Shown: positions 11,201 through 20,914 of the stretch, piece after piece
Layout of the letters: each line of letters begins with the position of its first letter
Position numbering within the stretch: the first letter of the stretch is position 1
Assembly (NCBI GenBank): GCA_006384855.1
Contig: VCJN01000285.1
Location: 593,302 to 657,301 of the forward strand
DNA length: 64,000 bases
Direction: 5' to 3'
Origin: Tetraselmis striata
Taxonomy: Eukaryota > Chlorophyta > Chlorodendrophyceae > Chlorodendrales > Chlorodendraceae
Program-made: the position numbers and the translations under genes
The notes under the pieces: generated by a model
What the model was told of the DNA's origin: nothing
What the model saw: only the letters and a program-made list of their open reading frames with translations
Databases searched by the model: none

Positions 11201-13654
11201 GCATTCGATGCTGAATGAGCTGAGATACAGAGCCCGCGACAAATATTTTTAGGTATGCCAATTCCTTTCTGACATAGGTTCGCGACTCATTTATTGACCT
11301 GTTAATATTACAAAATTACAGATTTTTTGTTGGAGTGTTCCACTGTGATTGTACATTCGGTCAGTATTTGTTTATTTTTCTGAAGCATGGGCTGCCGCCT
11401 CCCCACCTCCCCCCTGCGGGTCTGTTATCCCCCCCCTCTTGCGCAGGTGCTGTACAACCTGTTTGACTGGCCCATGCGCGCCGGTGCGGACTTGGCCGTC
11501 ATCGGCATCGCCAACACGATGGACCTGCCGGAGCGGCTGCTGCCCCGCATCGCGTCGCGCCTGGGCCAGCAGCGCGTGCCCTTCCTGCCCTACAACCAGG
11601 AGCAGATCAAGCAGATCGTGGGCTGCCGCCTGGGGGGCATCCCCGCCTTCCGGGACCCCAAGGTGCTCCCCCCCCCCCCCCCCCCCCCACTCCCCCCCAA
11701 CAACACCACCATCACCATCACCATCACCATCACCATCACCATCACCGTCACCGTCACCGTCACCGTCACCGTCACCGTCACCATCACCATCACCATCACC
11801 ATCACCATCACCATCACCATCACCATCACCATCAATACTATCTATGGAGGCCAAGCGCTGACGTTACCTCACCCCCCCCCTTCCCCCCCTTCACCTCCTG
11901 TGGCCTCCTCCAGCTCGGCCTCATCCCGCCGTTTCAGGACCAGGCGATGGTGTACGTCTCCAGGAAGGTGAGCGCCCATCCCCCCCTCCCCCCGACATCA
12001 ATACCGCAACCACGCATCGGGATTATTGGGTCGCTATGCGTTATTGCTTTTGACCCCGCTCTGGAGTAAGGAACCCACTGCATTAATTTGAACATATATC
12101 AGAATACACCACAGATGTAGCGCAGAATCTGCGAGTTGATGGTGCAGCACAGTTCGTTACTTTTTCGGGACCCGCGACCCCGATTGAACGGGCCCAGGCA
12201 CCGCCCGCCAAAGCGCCCATGATCGGTGTTCTCCACTCAAGCCTTACCTTCTCTTTTTGCCTTGCGCGCTGAGCATGCCACCGGGGTGTCTGTGGCCATG
12301 TGCCTGCCGGGTAGCGCCAGCGTCCATGCCGGGTGCTGTTGCTGAGCGGTGTCTCTCTCCCCCCCCCCCCTCCCGGGGTCAGATCTCCTCTGTCTCCGGC
12401 GACTGCCGCCGCGCGCTGGAGCTGTGCCGTCGTGCGGCGGAGGTGGCGGAAGCGGAGCGCCGCAACGCCGATCAGCGCCCCCCGCGCGGGAGCCCCTCCA
12501 TGCCGGCGGGCGCAGCGAGCGGGTGATCCCCCCCCCCCCCCCCACCCCCCTCCTTTCTCCTCCCCCTTCTCCCACAACCCTGGACATATAGGTCTTTAGG
12601 GTCATAGACCAAAACCTGGCCCTTTCTAGGGCGGGCTCGGCCGTCCCTGGATTAACTACGTTGTTTCCGCCGCAGTCACCTTCAAGTCACCGCTCTAACA
12701 ATGCCGGCCGACCTTTGATTGAGCTTGCATGCACAGGAAGGCAGCGCGAGGGCAGACGGAAGTGCGCTCATCCTTATCCTCGCCCTCATCCTGACACCCC
12801 CCCCCCCCCCCCCCACTTCCCCCTCCCCCCCGCTTTCGCCCGCGCGGCAGGCTGGTGCGCATGGCCCACGTGGACCAGGCAGTGCGCGAGATGTTCAACA
12901 GCCCGCACGTGCAGATGATGCACGGTCTCCCGCGTCCGGAGAAGCTGCTGCTGGGGATGATTCTGCTTGAGGTGCGCACCGCTCTGACAGTGACGGTGGT
13001 GCTGGTGATGGTGATGTTGATGGCCCCGCGAGGGCAATGGGCTGGATGATGTTGATGGTGGTGGTGGTGGTGGTGGTGGCAATGATGTTGATGGTGATGA
13101 TGGGGATGATGGTGCTAATGGTGGGATGTTGATGGTGATTGTGATGGTGTTGGTAGTAATAGTTGTGGTGGTGACGTTGCCGGCGGTGGTGATGGGGATG
13201 TTATCTGTGGTTGCGATGGTGGTGGGGATGGGGATGGTGTTGATAGGGACAGCGCAACGGGTATGTCGTGGCCGCCAAAGATGAGTGATCTCTGTTACGA
13301 GCCGGATTACGCAGGTTCATTGCCCCAAAACGTCATTAGTATCACATTGCGAGGTACATGCCCCTAAGCCTCCCCTCACCTCCGCAGATCAAGGCCACCG
13401 GGCGCGCGGAGACCTGCCTGCAGGCGGTGGCGGACCGCTACGCGCGCACCGTGGCCGCCGCGCCAGGCGAGACCGCGGCCCCGCCGCGCCGCCTGCTGGG
13501 CATGGCCATGCACCTGGGCGCGCTGCGCGTCACGCTCTGCGACAGCGGCGCCGCGCGCTGGTGCATGCGCATCGCGATGAACGTGCCGGGGGAGGACGCC
13601 ATCTACGTCGTCAAGTGCGACCAGTCCCTGAAGTGGCTGCACGGCCTGCTCTAG
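6916..13654 (+). CDS. ORC1: Origin recognition complex subunit 1
   Basis: Thirteen exons: 6916-7875, 8014-8118, 8254-8349, 8462-8706, 8817-8925, 9312-9582, 10028-10305, 10657-10722, 11447-11662, 11914-11967, 12383-12522, 12851-12971, 13388-13654. All are GT-AG and in frame, for 975 residues. A basic Lys/Arg tail (1-240) has AT-hook-like GRQRK and GRG pieces. A BAH domain (about 250-450) encloses a PHD finger: Cys pairs from residue 282, then FHLKCLRPPL and MCPGCC. The plant BAH signature DDVFLCEYEYD follows. After a long acidic stretch comes the AAA+ ATPase: Walker A GVPGTGKT (exon 7), Walker B LLDEMDL (exon 8), sensor 1 GIANTMDLPE and RIASRLG. The winged helix ends in a WLHGLL motif. The protein binds origins in the nucleus and loads CDC6/MCM; the PHD-in-BAH reads histone H3 in plant homologues. 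It is probably E2F-driven (site at 6819). The gene is complete and no key motif is missing. Confidence 0.95.
8926..8948 (+). other. C-homopolymer at the 5' end of ORC1 intron 5
   Basis: The donor GTTAC runs straight into about 18 C. Similar donor-linked C runs occur in ORC1 introns 6 (9583), 9 (11663) and 11 (12523). Confidence 0.85.
8963..9010 (+). repeat. Intronic repeat, copy in ORC1 intron 5
   Basis: Begins TAACCACGCTTTGCGTTTGC. Related starts occur in introns near 12003, 24830 and 31702. Confidence 0.5.
11704..11834 (+). repeat. CACCAT/CACCGT hexanucleotide microsatellite in ORC1 intron 9
   Basis: About 22 units in three blocks: CACCAT, then CACCGT, then CACCAT. The block order suggests expansion of an inner variant. 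Long Asp-Gly or Thr-Ile frames across it are artefacts of the repeat. Confidence 0.95.
12990..13250 (+). repeat. Imperfect GGTGAT/GATGTT minisatellite in ORC1 intron 12
   Basis: Degenerate G/T-rich trinucleotide repeats fill much of the intron between the exon ending at 12971 and the last exon at 13388. Confidence 0.8.
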
Positions 13655-13663
13655 CCTCCCCCG

Positions 13664-13668
13664 TGTAA
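13664..13668 (+). terminator. TGTAA polyadenylation signal of ORC1
   Basis: TGTAA lies 10 bases after the stop codon. TGTAA is the usual polyadenylation signal of chlorophyte algae. It is very close to the stop, so the 3' UTR would be short. Confidence 0.45.
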
Positions 13669-15248
13669 AACAGTAGCACACTACCCCCCACCCTCCCTTG
13701 AAGGTGCAACGCCAGGCGGATGCCGCTGCCCCTCCAGCACGGCTATTTAATGTCAATCCCAACCCAACCCGATGGAACACACTTGCGGCCGCGCCACAAC
13801 ACGTGGCTCCTGCTGCGGGCTCAAGAGTTTTTCTCTACGACCCAGTATAGGACAAATCCAGTTCTCGTATACCAAAAGCGCGCATGGCACACAGCTCAAC
13901 GCTCAGTTTTTCTCGCGGGGTTTGCGCGCGTGAGGCGGCGCCAAATAAACCGAGTTAAATTAAGCGGTGAAGAGCTGGCTTGAAGATATTCACCGGGTCA
14001 ATCAGGCTTCATGTCATAATTTGAGCCCGTAGGGCAACTTTCATCCGCGAGTTTCAATCCTATGTAAACTCTATATTGTATGCCCCATAGGGGTACTCGT
14101 ACGATGCGGATACCACTACCCGACACTTGCCGCCGACAGCTCACAGTGTCTCCGGTGTGCAGTATGGTATGCTGTGGAGGCAAAACCAACAGTCGGCGCC
14201 GGTCTGGTGGTTGCGCCGCATAGAGCCCGAGACGAAGGCGCCGAGAGTCCTCACTCAGAGGGCTCAGCATGGTGAAGGGCAGTTGCTTTTGGGTAAGCTT
14301 GCCCGCAGGGAAATGGAAATGGATTCCAACCGGCAAGCGGATGCTCCCGGCCGCCCTCTCTTCACGGAGTTGCTGTGAGGGCTTAAAGAAATGATCAACA
14401 TGGTAGTAGCCTAGGAATATCCCCATATTGGGCATGCTACCAGGTAGCATGCTACCATATATGATGCTACTATAAATGCAGCCAGCGATATTGTGGACAA
14501 ACAGTCTACTTCCCAATGTCACTTGCAAAAATGGCGGAGGGCCGCAATTTTTATGCCTGTTGTGATGTACGTATGTATCGCATGTTGCCGCTGCCTCAAG
14601 TGAGGTGATGTGCAACACGCCCGTCATAAAAGACCCGAGGGAAGCTGAGGGGCATCAGCTGCTCCCCACGAACCCAACAGATGGTGACATGCCAAGCCCC
14701 ATGAAACCATGAAACTGTATTTGGAATGTGTTGTAACATATTGCCCGGTGGCACAGCGGGGTATCTATCTTACAGCTTCATGGAGCCGCATAGGATCGGC
14801 ATAGGCTAGTTCGTGTAGGCCCGTTGAGTGTCGCCCTTTGAAGGCCAAATGTAAAGTGATTCTAGCTTTTGTATTTGAAATTCAACTTTGTTGCAACGTT
14901 ATTCCTGCCAGTCTTCCAACTGCACAGGTCAGCTGTCTTGCGGCCCGGCTGCACGGACCCGCGTAGAGTCCACTAATTAAAGTGCGTAGCGTGCAGCCCT
15001 CTAAAGGCAAAGTGCTTTTGTATCATATATGAACAATGTGCAGTGGGCGCACAGGGCGGCTCCTTACTGTTTGCCTCTCCGTGATGTGGATGTGTATGTG
15101 CGCCTTGTGGCTCCCTACAAAGAAGCCTCTCGATGGGTCCCGTGAAGCTCACCCGTAAGCCCGGTGGTCATGCGCCCGCGCAAATCTCTTGGAGGGCGAT
15201 TTTTGCCTCTCGTGCCTTGGCAAGGGTCTTGCTTGCTCTGTGTTGTTT
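13669..15248. other. Intergenic, no recognised gene
   Basis: The longest frame, 13998-14627 on the minus strand (209 codons), matches nothing I know. Its codon use and composition differ from nearby genes. I do not support it as a gene. Confidence 0.55.
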
Positions 15249-16389
15249 TCATATCCACACCTCCGCGCCAGGGGACACGTTGGTGAGCATCTGTTGTAGC
15301 GCCTGCTGAGCGGCGGCCTCGTCCTCCACGGAAAAGCCGTACCGGAAGCATCCGTGGCCCGGCTTCAACGTCACCACCACGCTCACGTACCTGGACTTGC
15401 CGCAGCCAAAGTCGTCACGCTGCCAATCGAGCGCCCACCTTGCGGCACGGGACACGTGCGAGGGAAACACTCAGTCACCCTCCCATTCTCACCGCCAGCT
15501 TTGCATGCCGAAACAGGCCGGTTGCGGGCATCCTCCCCATGCTCCTTGCATCCCTTGCGCGGGAAAGAGACATTCACCTCGCGGCTTCCTGGAGGTCAAA
15601 ATGGTTCATGCCCATCATCTGTTCGCGCCCGGACATGGTACACACACGATATACCCATCGCACACCAGTACCTTTCGTCCCTGTGAATTGCTTGCCCCCG
15701 AAGAGGACGTATGACTTGTCACTCGCTGCATTGCCCGCGCCACCGGTTCGCAGCGGTCTAGGCTCGGAATGATATGCCAGCAAGTGTGAACCCACCTGTG
15801 GCAATCAGGTTGACCACTAGGATATACTGTAAGAGTAGACACACTCACCAATACGTCCCACGAGTCACACTCCGAATACACCAGCCATGCAACCCCATTA
15901 ATATCAAATATGTATACATGCAGCATGTGGTACGGGGCTACCCGAAACTGTTCAAAATTTGTGCAGTATATGCCTGAGGGCTTACGCATGAATGACATTA
16001 CCAGCATGCCTATTACTTGGCAGAGCGAGTGGACACGGAGACGCACTAAAGTAAAAAAAGGCAGAAAGTAAGAACAACACGCCCGCGTGCCGCGTTGTAT
16101 GTAATATTGACAAAGCCCCCTTTCTTGTACCCTAGCTGCGGGGGGAGCAGCGGCCTCACCATATGTTGTTCAGCGCCATTCCCCAGCGCTTGCACTGCCC
16201 GATGCGCAGCACGTCCAGCGTCGCCGCGTTCTGCACGGACGCAACGTCCGCGCCCGCGATCACCTTGCGCGTGCCGAAGGGGAAGAAGAAGCGCTTGACA
16301 GCGACGTCGCTCTCACTCACGCGGACGAAGCTGTCTTCGTAGAGTACCGCTGGCTCATACAGCGCTGTGCGGGCGGTCGACCCGGCCAT
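15249..16389 (-). CDS. Small conserved protein of unknown function (139 aa, PH-like pattern)
   Basis: Two exons on the minus strand, 16160-16389 and 15249-15438. The intron is 721 bases, GT-AG, phase 2. The N-terminal half reads YEPAVLYEDSFVRVSESDV, then RFFFPFGTRKVI. Across the splice comes KRWGMALNNIWWALDWQR, and the C-terminal half ends with RYGFSVEDEAAAQQALQQML. The order strand-rich half, then R-W-G ... W-W-A-L-D, then G-F-x-x-E-D before a final helix, resembles a small bacterial family with a PH-like beta pattern. I recall no proven function for it. The residues join perfectly across the splice, which argues for a real gene. There is no signal peptide or membrane segment, so it should be cytosolic. 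Confidence 0.7.
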
Positions 16390-16998
16390 TTCGCACCGGT
16401 ATATAACCTCCTGTCTTGATAATATCCCGCGGCGTCCTATTGCTGTCTTCTCCCGTTTTTTCTCCCCTCCCGTTGGTCCGCTCGAAACGTGCAGCCTGCC
16501 CGATATATCGTTCTCACTGGAACTGCGCACTGCTGGCCGGGCAGAATGAGGGAGGTCCCGGACGTACACGGCCGGTGCGCGAGACGCAGGCGCCTGCTGT
16601 GCTATCGTGTGTGCGGCAAGGGCCGCCCGGTGGTGCTGGGCTGCTGTGTTGATGCGCGAGCCCGCCGACTGGGGGTACGCTGCCGATACGAACGACTACA
16701 AGCGCGTGGGGGGGGACGCGCGCCGACGCTGCTGCTGCTGGTGCTGCTCATTTGCCGCTGATGTGCTGCCTTAGCACTGCTGGATGGACGCGGCGGACGA
16801 TGACTACAGTGCAGAAGTCCCGCCTCGTGCGAGTTGCGAGCTGCGCGTACTTAAGCGGCTGCTTGTGCCGCTGATCCCCGTCCTACCCTGTACTCCTGGC
16901 CTCCTATCCGCTGCTGGCTGGAAAGGATTAGTCCTTGCTGCTTTTAGCGGTGGATTTCTAGCCATTATGTAAATATTTCTTGCTACGACCGGGGCTTA
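16390..16998. other. Intergenic, nothing recognised
   Basis: Short overlapping frames only. The 5' side should hold the promoter of the 139-aa gene. Confidence 0.5.
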
Positions 16999-17016
16999 AT
17001 GTACGTTGGCGGGGTT
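16999..17016. repeat. Target-site duplication, left
   Basis: ATGTACGTTGGCGGGGTT, matched at 17262-17279 with one difference. Confidence 0.75.
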
Positions 17017-17261
17017 AAGTAAAGTAAAGTTCGCCCCGGGACATCGGCCGAAGCCGCCCCAGCACTTGACCTCGTGCGCCAACTGCAGTCGTAGGTCTGG
17101 CATAGCCCATAGACCATTGCCTCATTCGAACCCCGAAGGGCTAATGCATCAACCGAGTAAACCCGGGACACGCCGGGCCGATATTGCCGAAATACATCGG
17201 CCAGGAATCGAACCCGGTACCTCTCGCACACGAGACGACCGCTCTACCGAGCGGACAAGGG
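17017..17261 (-). mobile_element. tRNA-derived SINE
   Basis: Reading the minus strand, the element opens with a tRNA-like head (17261 to about 17190). A D-arm-like GCTCGGTAGAGC is followed by an anticodon-like arm and a perfect box B, GGTTCGATTCC (17204-17214). An unrelated body follows, containing a second box-B-like GGTTCGAATGA. The 3' end is a short ACTTT-repeat tail. The 18-bp flanking duplications show it inserted as a unit, as LINE machinery does. The acceptor stem does not pair well, so this is not a working tRNA gene. Confidence 0.75.
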
Positions 17262-17279
17262 ATGTACCTTGGCGGGGTT
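17262..17279. repeat. Target-site duplication, right
   Basis: ATGTACCTTGGCGGGGTT, partner of 16999-17016. Confidence 0.75.
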
Positions 17280-17661
17280 GGCGACCCCGACCCCGTTCTT
17301 GGTGGGGTCGCGGCCGCGCGCGCGGCACGTGATGGTGCTCCTGCGCCTGCGTCGCGTCGCTCGTCGCCGTGGCACTTGCGCCCCACTGAGCGTTCTAGTA
17401 CACCCACAACAACGGGGGTTGGTGCCCCGCACGTCCCGCCGCGCATGCACATACCATTGCATGGTAGGATGGCCATGGGTGGGCGAGGAAACATGTCAGC
17501 AGCAAAGGGCTAGGGTATTTTTGGTTGGGGTGGGGCCATAGTGGCGTGCGCCCATGCACGATGTGGCGTGATACCACCGCCACTGCAGTGCTGCCTTGTG
17601 GTGCAGCTCTCAAACTCGCGGGGTCGCTCAGTGCGTTGCGAGGAAACGCCGGAAACATTTT

Positions 17662-17846
17662 GATCTAAACTAGTTTATGGGGTTTCCCTACTTGACCTAA
17701 CCGCTTTTAGCTACAAGTGCTGCTCAGTGGTACGGGAACTAGGCATCTGTTGTTGCGCCCTTTTTGGGTGCAACACGAGTAGACATAAAAGCAGCCAGAA
17801 CAGCTGAGCCTGCCATCTTCCAGTTTTCGCTGCGTTCCACGCAGCG
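17662..17846 (+). repeat. Split direct repeat A1
   Basis: 185 bp, about 98% identical to 20611-20795. Confidence 0.9.
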
Positions 17847-17959
17847 ATGTAAAAACTGTCTCGTAACCCGTTGCGAGCAAGGTCACCCCAGGTTGTTCAA
17901 GACCACACCCGGCTCACCACCCGAGTGTGATATTCTCGTCCGTACGTCCGTGCGTTACC

Positions 17960-18835
17960 ATGCCAGATGGAGAAGAACCCATCGCCGAGCCGACGTTGGA
18001 GTCGCTGAACGCAGATATGAGGGCCCAGTCTTCATTACTGCGAGAGTTGGCTGCAGCTGTGGCACAACTGACGGCTCGTGATCGCGTTGTTGGTGGGGAA
18101 GGGGCACATGGCTCCGGCTCCGGGCAGCGCTTCGCGGGACAGCCGACAGGCAGCGGGGGAGCCGCAGAGCGCCCCGACTTGCTAGAGCTAGCCCAGAGCG
18201 GCCGTGTCGGAGCAAAATCCGTGAGTGCCGAGGACGACTACCTCGCGGTGCCACAGCTACTGCAAAGAGCAAAGTCTGGTTACGAGGCCGTTCGACCGGT
18301 CAGCCGAGTGCCTGGACTCTTCCCCCTGAGCACCGACCTAACGAACGAGTACCTCAAGCAGGACGACCGGCGTCTGCCGGCCCAGGAGGAGTATTTGTGG
18401 ATGTCGTGTTTCGGGGCCCACATGGCCGCACTTTTCGTAGCTCTCGACGAGCTGCTACCTTACGTCCCTGCCGCTAACCAGGACTTCACCCCCTACCTCG
18501 CGAGAGCTCGGAATCACGCCGAGGCCATCGACAAGGCGTTTCGTTTTCGTCTGGCTTTCTTGCGGAGGCTGAATGAGATCAAGCGTGTGCACGGTGACCA
18601 AGGTGTTCTGGAGGTGCTGCGAGCCCAGCACTTTCAGCCTGCTTCGGAGCATCTGGGTTCCGCGATTTTTGGGGACCTCATGAAGGACTGCGAGCGTCGT
18701 GTCTTCGAGGCGACCGTTGCCAGCAACGCAAAGGCAACCGCTACTGCCCGAGTAGCAGCTGCAGCTGCAGGTCGCGGGCGTGGGCGAGGACGTGGCGGCG
18801 GGCGTGGGCGTGGCCGCGAAGGTGAGCACGAGTGA
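17960..18835 (+). CDS. Gag-like first frame of the YR element
   Basis: An uninterrupted frame of about 291 residues, 114 bp after A1. It begins MPDGEEPIAEP with a short coiled-coil-like N-terminus. A helical middle follows, and it ends in an Arg/Gly-rich tail (RGRGRG repeats) that would suit nucleic-acid binding. Position and composition fit the structural protein of DIRS-class elements. I see no zinc knuckle. The frame is intact, in contrast to the recombinase region downstream. Confidence 0.65.
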   Translation: MPDGEEPIAEPTLESLNADMRAQSSLLRELAAAVAQLTARDRVVGGEGAHGSGSGQRFAGQPTGSGGAAERPDLLELAQSGRVGAKSVSAEDDYLAVPQLLQRAKSGYEAVRPVSRVPGLFPLSTDLTNEYLKQDDRRLPAQEEYLWMSCFGAHMAALFVALDELLPYVPAANQDFTPYLARARNHAEAIDKAFRFRLAFLRRLNEIKRVHGDQGVLEVLRAQHFQPASEHLGSAIFGDLMKDCERRVFEATVASNAKATATARVAAAAAGRGRGRGRGGGRGRGREGEHE

Positions 18836-19429
18836 CGGTGTAGGGCGCCTTTCGCCGGAGCTGCTGGAGCTTTGCGAGGCCACCTTGCGGTGACCGCCGC
18901 AAGACGCAACCTTGAAGCGCAACGGCGAGATGAGCGCCCTTTGTCAGGACCTGACCCCCCCCACCTTACAGACTTCCTTTAGACATTCCTCGGTGCGGCG
19001 CTTCTTACAACTACAGCCGAGTGCGGCTCAACCATCCGCACACCTGCACATGGCGGCTCAACCAACCGCTTTCCTTACCACCCCAACCCTGCGTCCGTTG
19101 GTTGTTACACTACGTGTCACAACTGGTTCGCAACGACCAAGTTTCGCGCGTGTACGTTATGCACGAGACAGGCGCTACGAGCGCGAAGGGCGCGCGGGGC
19201 GGCCCTCTTACCTGAACCTAGCCCCGCAAACCCGTACTGAAGCTACTGCAAACCCGTCCAGCAGCTACCGGCCAACCGCCGGAAACCTAACCGCTGCTGC
19301 CGAGTACTTTGCGAACATTAGTCGTACTGGTGGAACTCTGTCGGTAAAACGACGCACGTACGTAATTGACGAGCCCGCAGCTGTCGCCCCGTGGGCTGCG
19401 TCACTGCGATCCCGGCTGCATGTAGGAGG

Positions 19430-20400
19430 CGTTCGGCTCGGACGAGCTGGGCCAGCGAACGCTCGACATGCTCTCAAGCTCCCTCAGCACTCAGACACTC
19501 AAGAGCTACGCCGGCAGACTGTCTTAGTTCGCGGAGTTCTGCCACGACTCTGAGAACATCAGCCCGCTGGAGGCGACTACTGCTACTGTCGTTCGGTATG
19601 TTGCCTGGATCGGGGAGCGAGGGCACATCGCAGCTAAGTCGCTGCAACCCTACCTGTCCGCAAGCAACACGTTCTTCGAGCTGCACAACCTCGTCCCAAT
19701 CGCCAAAGACAGTCTACACCTAACTTCAGCAAGGCGTGGCCTGATGCTGCGTCAGCGCCGGCTAGACGCTGCCCCTTTGCGTGTCCCTCTGCCTGCGGAT
19801 GTAGCCTATCGCTTCGTCACAAAGGCCGAGCTGATTGTGTCTGCTCCTTACCCAGAGTACCACCTCGACTTCCGAGCCCTCTTGGCCTCGGTTGTCAACT
19901 TCATGTTCTTCGCCTGGGGCCTTACTGGCGTCTCCTGTCGAGTGCGAGATGTGCATGTCGACACCTACAACATCACCTTGCAAGTGTACCGCGAGAAGGG
20001 TCGTGCTAGCCGACGGGGGACCCGACGACCTATGCGTATTTCTCCTTCCAGTGTCCGAGCACCCTCGAGTGGCACGTCTCTTGCACCACTTCATCGACAA
20101 CGTCCAATCTGTCCCCCTGGTTACTGTTGGCTTGGCTACATCAAACTTTTGGGCTGTCACTGCGGCCGAGCAGTCAAAACCTTGGACTGCGGCTACAATG
20201 TCAGACTGGCTGTCTGCAGCCATCAGTCTAGTCAACGCTGCCCCCCCTGCTGGCACTTCCTGGACTTCGCACAGTCTTCGCAAGGGCGCAGCCTCTGCAG
20301 CGAACGCCATCGGAGTGCCATTGTCCCACATTCGCTACCAAGGCGGTTGGGCCACTAACTCTGACGTCGTTCTGGACTACATCGACCCCAACGTTAGTTC
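19430..20400 (+). pseudogene. Tyrosine recombinase region of the YR element
   Basis: Translated pieces show an N-terminal SAM-like helical region and a catalytic domain with a SHSLRKGAAS box followed by a GGWATNSDVVLDYID end. These are the H-x-x-R and terminal Tyr regions of phage-integrase-like recombinases of DIRS/Crypton type. Treated as a fossil: about two breaks. Confidence 0.75.
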
Positions 20401-20583
20401 TTCCTTCACCTGGCGCGTGGTTTTTCTTTGGACACATCGCCCCCCTCCGCCACTTCCAAGTCCAACAGGACTCCGCAGCGGTGGCCTTCCCAGTGCCTCC
20501 TTCATGACTTGGCGCTACCTCTTCTCCGTCAATCCACCGCTCTCTTCTCCGTCAATCCACCGCTCTCTCCGTTCGCTCAAGAC

Positions 20584-20610
20584 TGGCAAAACCAGACTCA
20601 ACTTTGAAAT
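20584..20610 (+). repeat. Split direct repeat B1 (27 bp)
   Basis: Identical to 20888-20914 and directly abuts A2. Confidence 0.85.
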
Positions 20611-20795
20611 GATCTAAACTAGTTTATGGGGTTTCCCTCCTTGACCTAATCGCTTTTAGCTACAAGTGCTGCTTAGTGGTACGGGAACTAGGCATCTGTT
20701 GTTGCGCCCTTTTTGGGTGCAGCACGAGTAGACATAAAAGCAGCCAGAACAGCTGAGCCTGCCATCTTCCAGTTTTCGCTGCGTTCCACGCAGCG
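20611..20795 (+). repeat. Split direct repeat A2
   Basis: Second copy of the 185-bp repeat. Confidence 0.9.
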
Positions 20796-20887
20796 CCCCC
20801 CCTGACTCCGTTTTCCCTCCACGCTTTCGCTAAACCATCCTGCCAATTTCGGCTCTTGACCGTGTAAAACAGCCTGCGCGACCTTTT

Positions 20888-20914
20888 TGGCAAAACCAGA
20901 CTCAACTTTGAAAT
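20888..20914 (+). repeat. Split direct repeat B2 (27 bp), element end
   Basis: Marks the 3' end of the element. Confidence 0.85.

Larger units (their letters stand above)
17662..20914 (+). mobile_element. Tyrosine-recombinase element with split direct repeats (DIRS/PAT/Ngaro-like), short form
   Basis: A 3.25-kb element laid out A1 - coding - B1 - A2 - B2, the split-direct-repeat plan of PAT/Ngaro-type YR retroelements. A1 (17662-17846) and A2 (20611-20795) are 185 bp each and differ at about four bases, so the copy is young. B1 and B2 are 27 bp and identical. It carries a gag-like first frame (17960-18835) and a tyrosine recombinase region (about 19430-20400) with the typical C-terminal H-x-x-R segment. 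No reverse transcriptase or RNase H is seen between the repeats. The recombinase region looks broken, with about two interruptions. There is no clear target-site duplication, as expected for recombinase-mediated insertion. Confidence 0.8.

Noticed and set aside
11372-11861. Long Asp-Gly, Thr-Ile or Ser-Pro frames across ORC1 intron 9
   Set aside because: They are translations of the CACCAT/CACCGT microsatellite between two exons that splice cleanly.
13998-14627. 209-codon minus-strand frame as a gene
   Set aside because: No domain, no splice logic and composition unlike neighbouring genes.
17190-17261. Functional tRNA gene (Thr-like anticodon CGT)
   Set aside because: The acceptor and D stems do not pair fully, and the sequence is joined to a SINE body with target duplications.
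17662-20795. Ordinary LTR retrotransposon
   Set aside because: The 185-bp repeats do not show the TG...CA ends of LTRs, the enzyme is a tyrosine recombinase, and a second short repeat pair gives the split-repeat plan.
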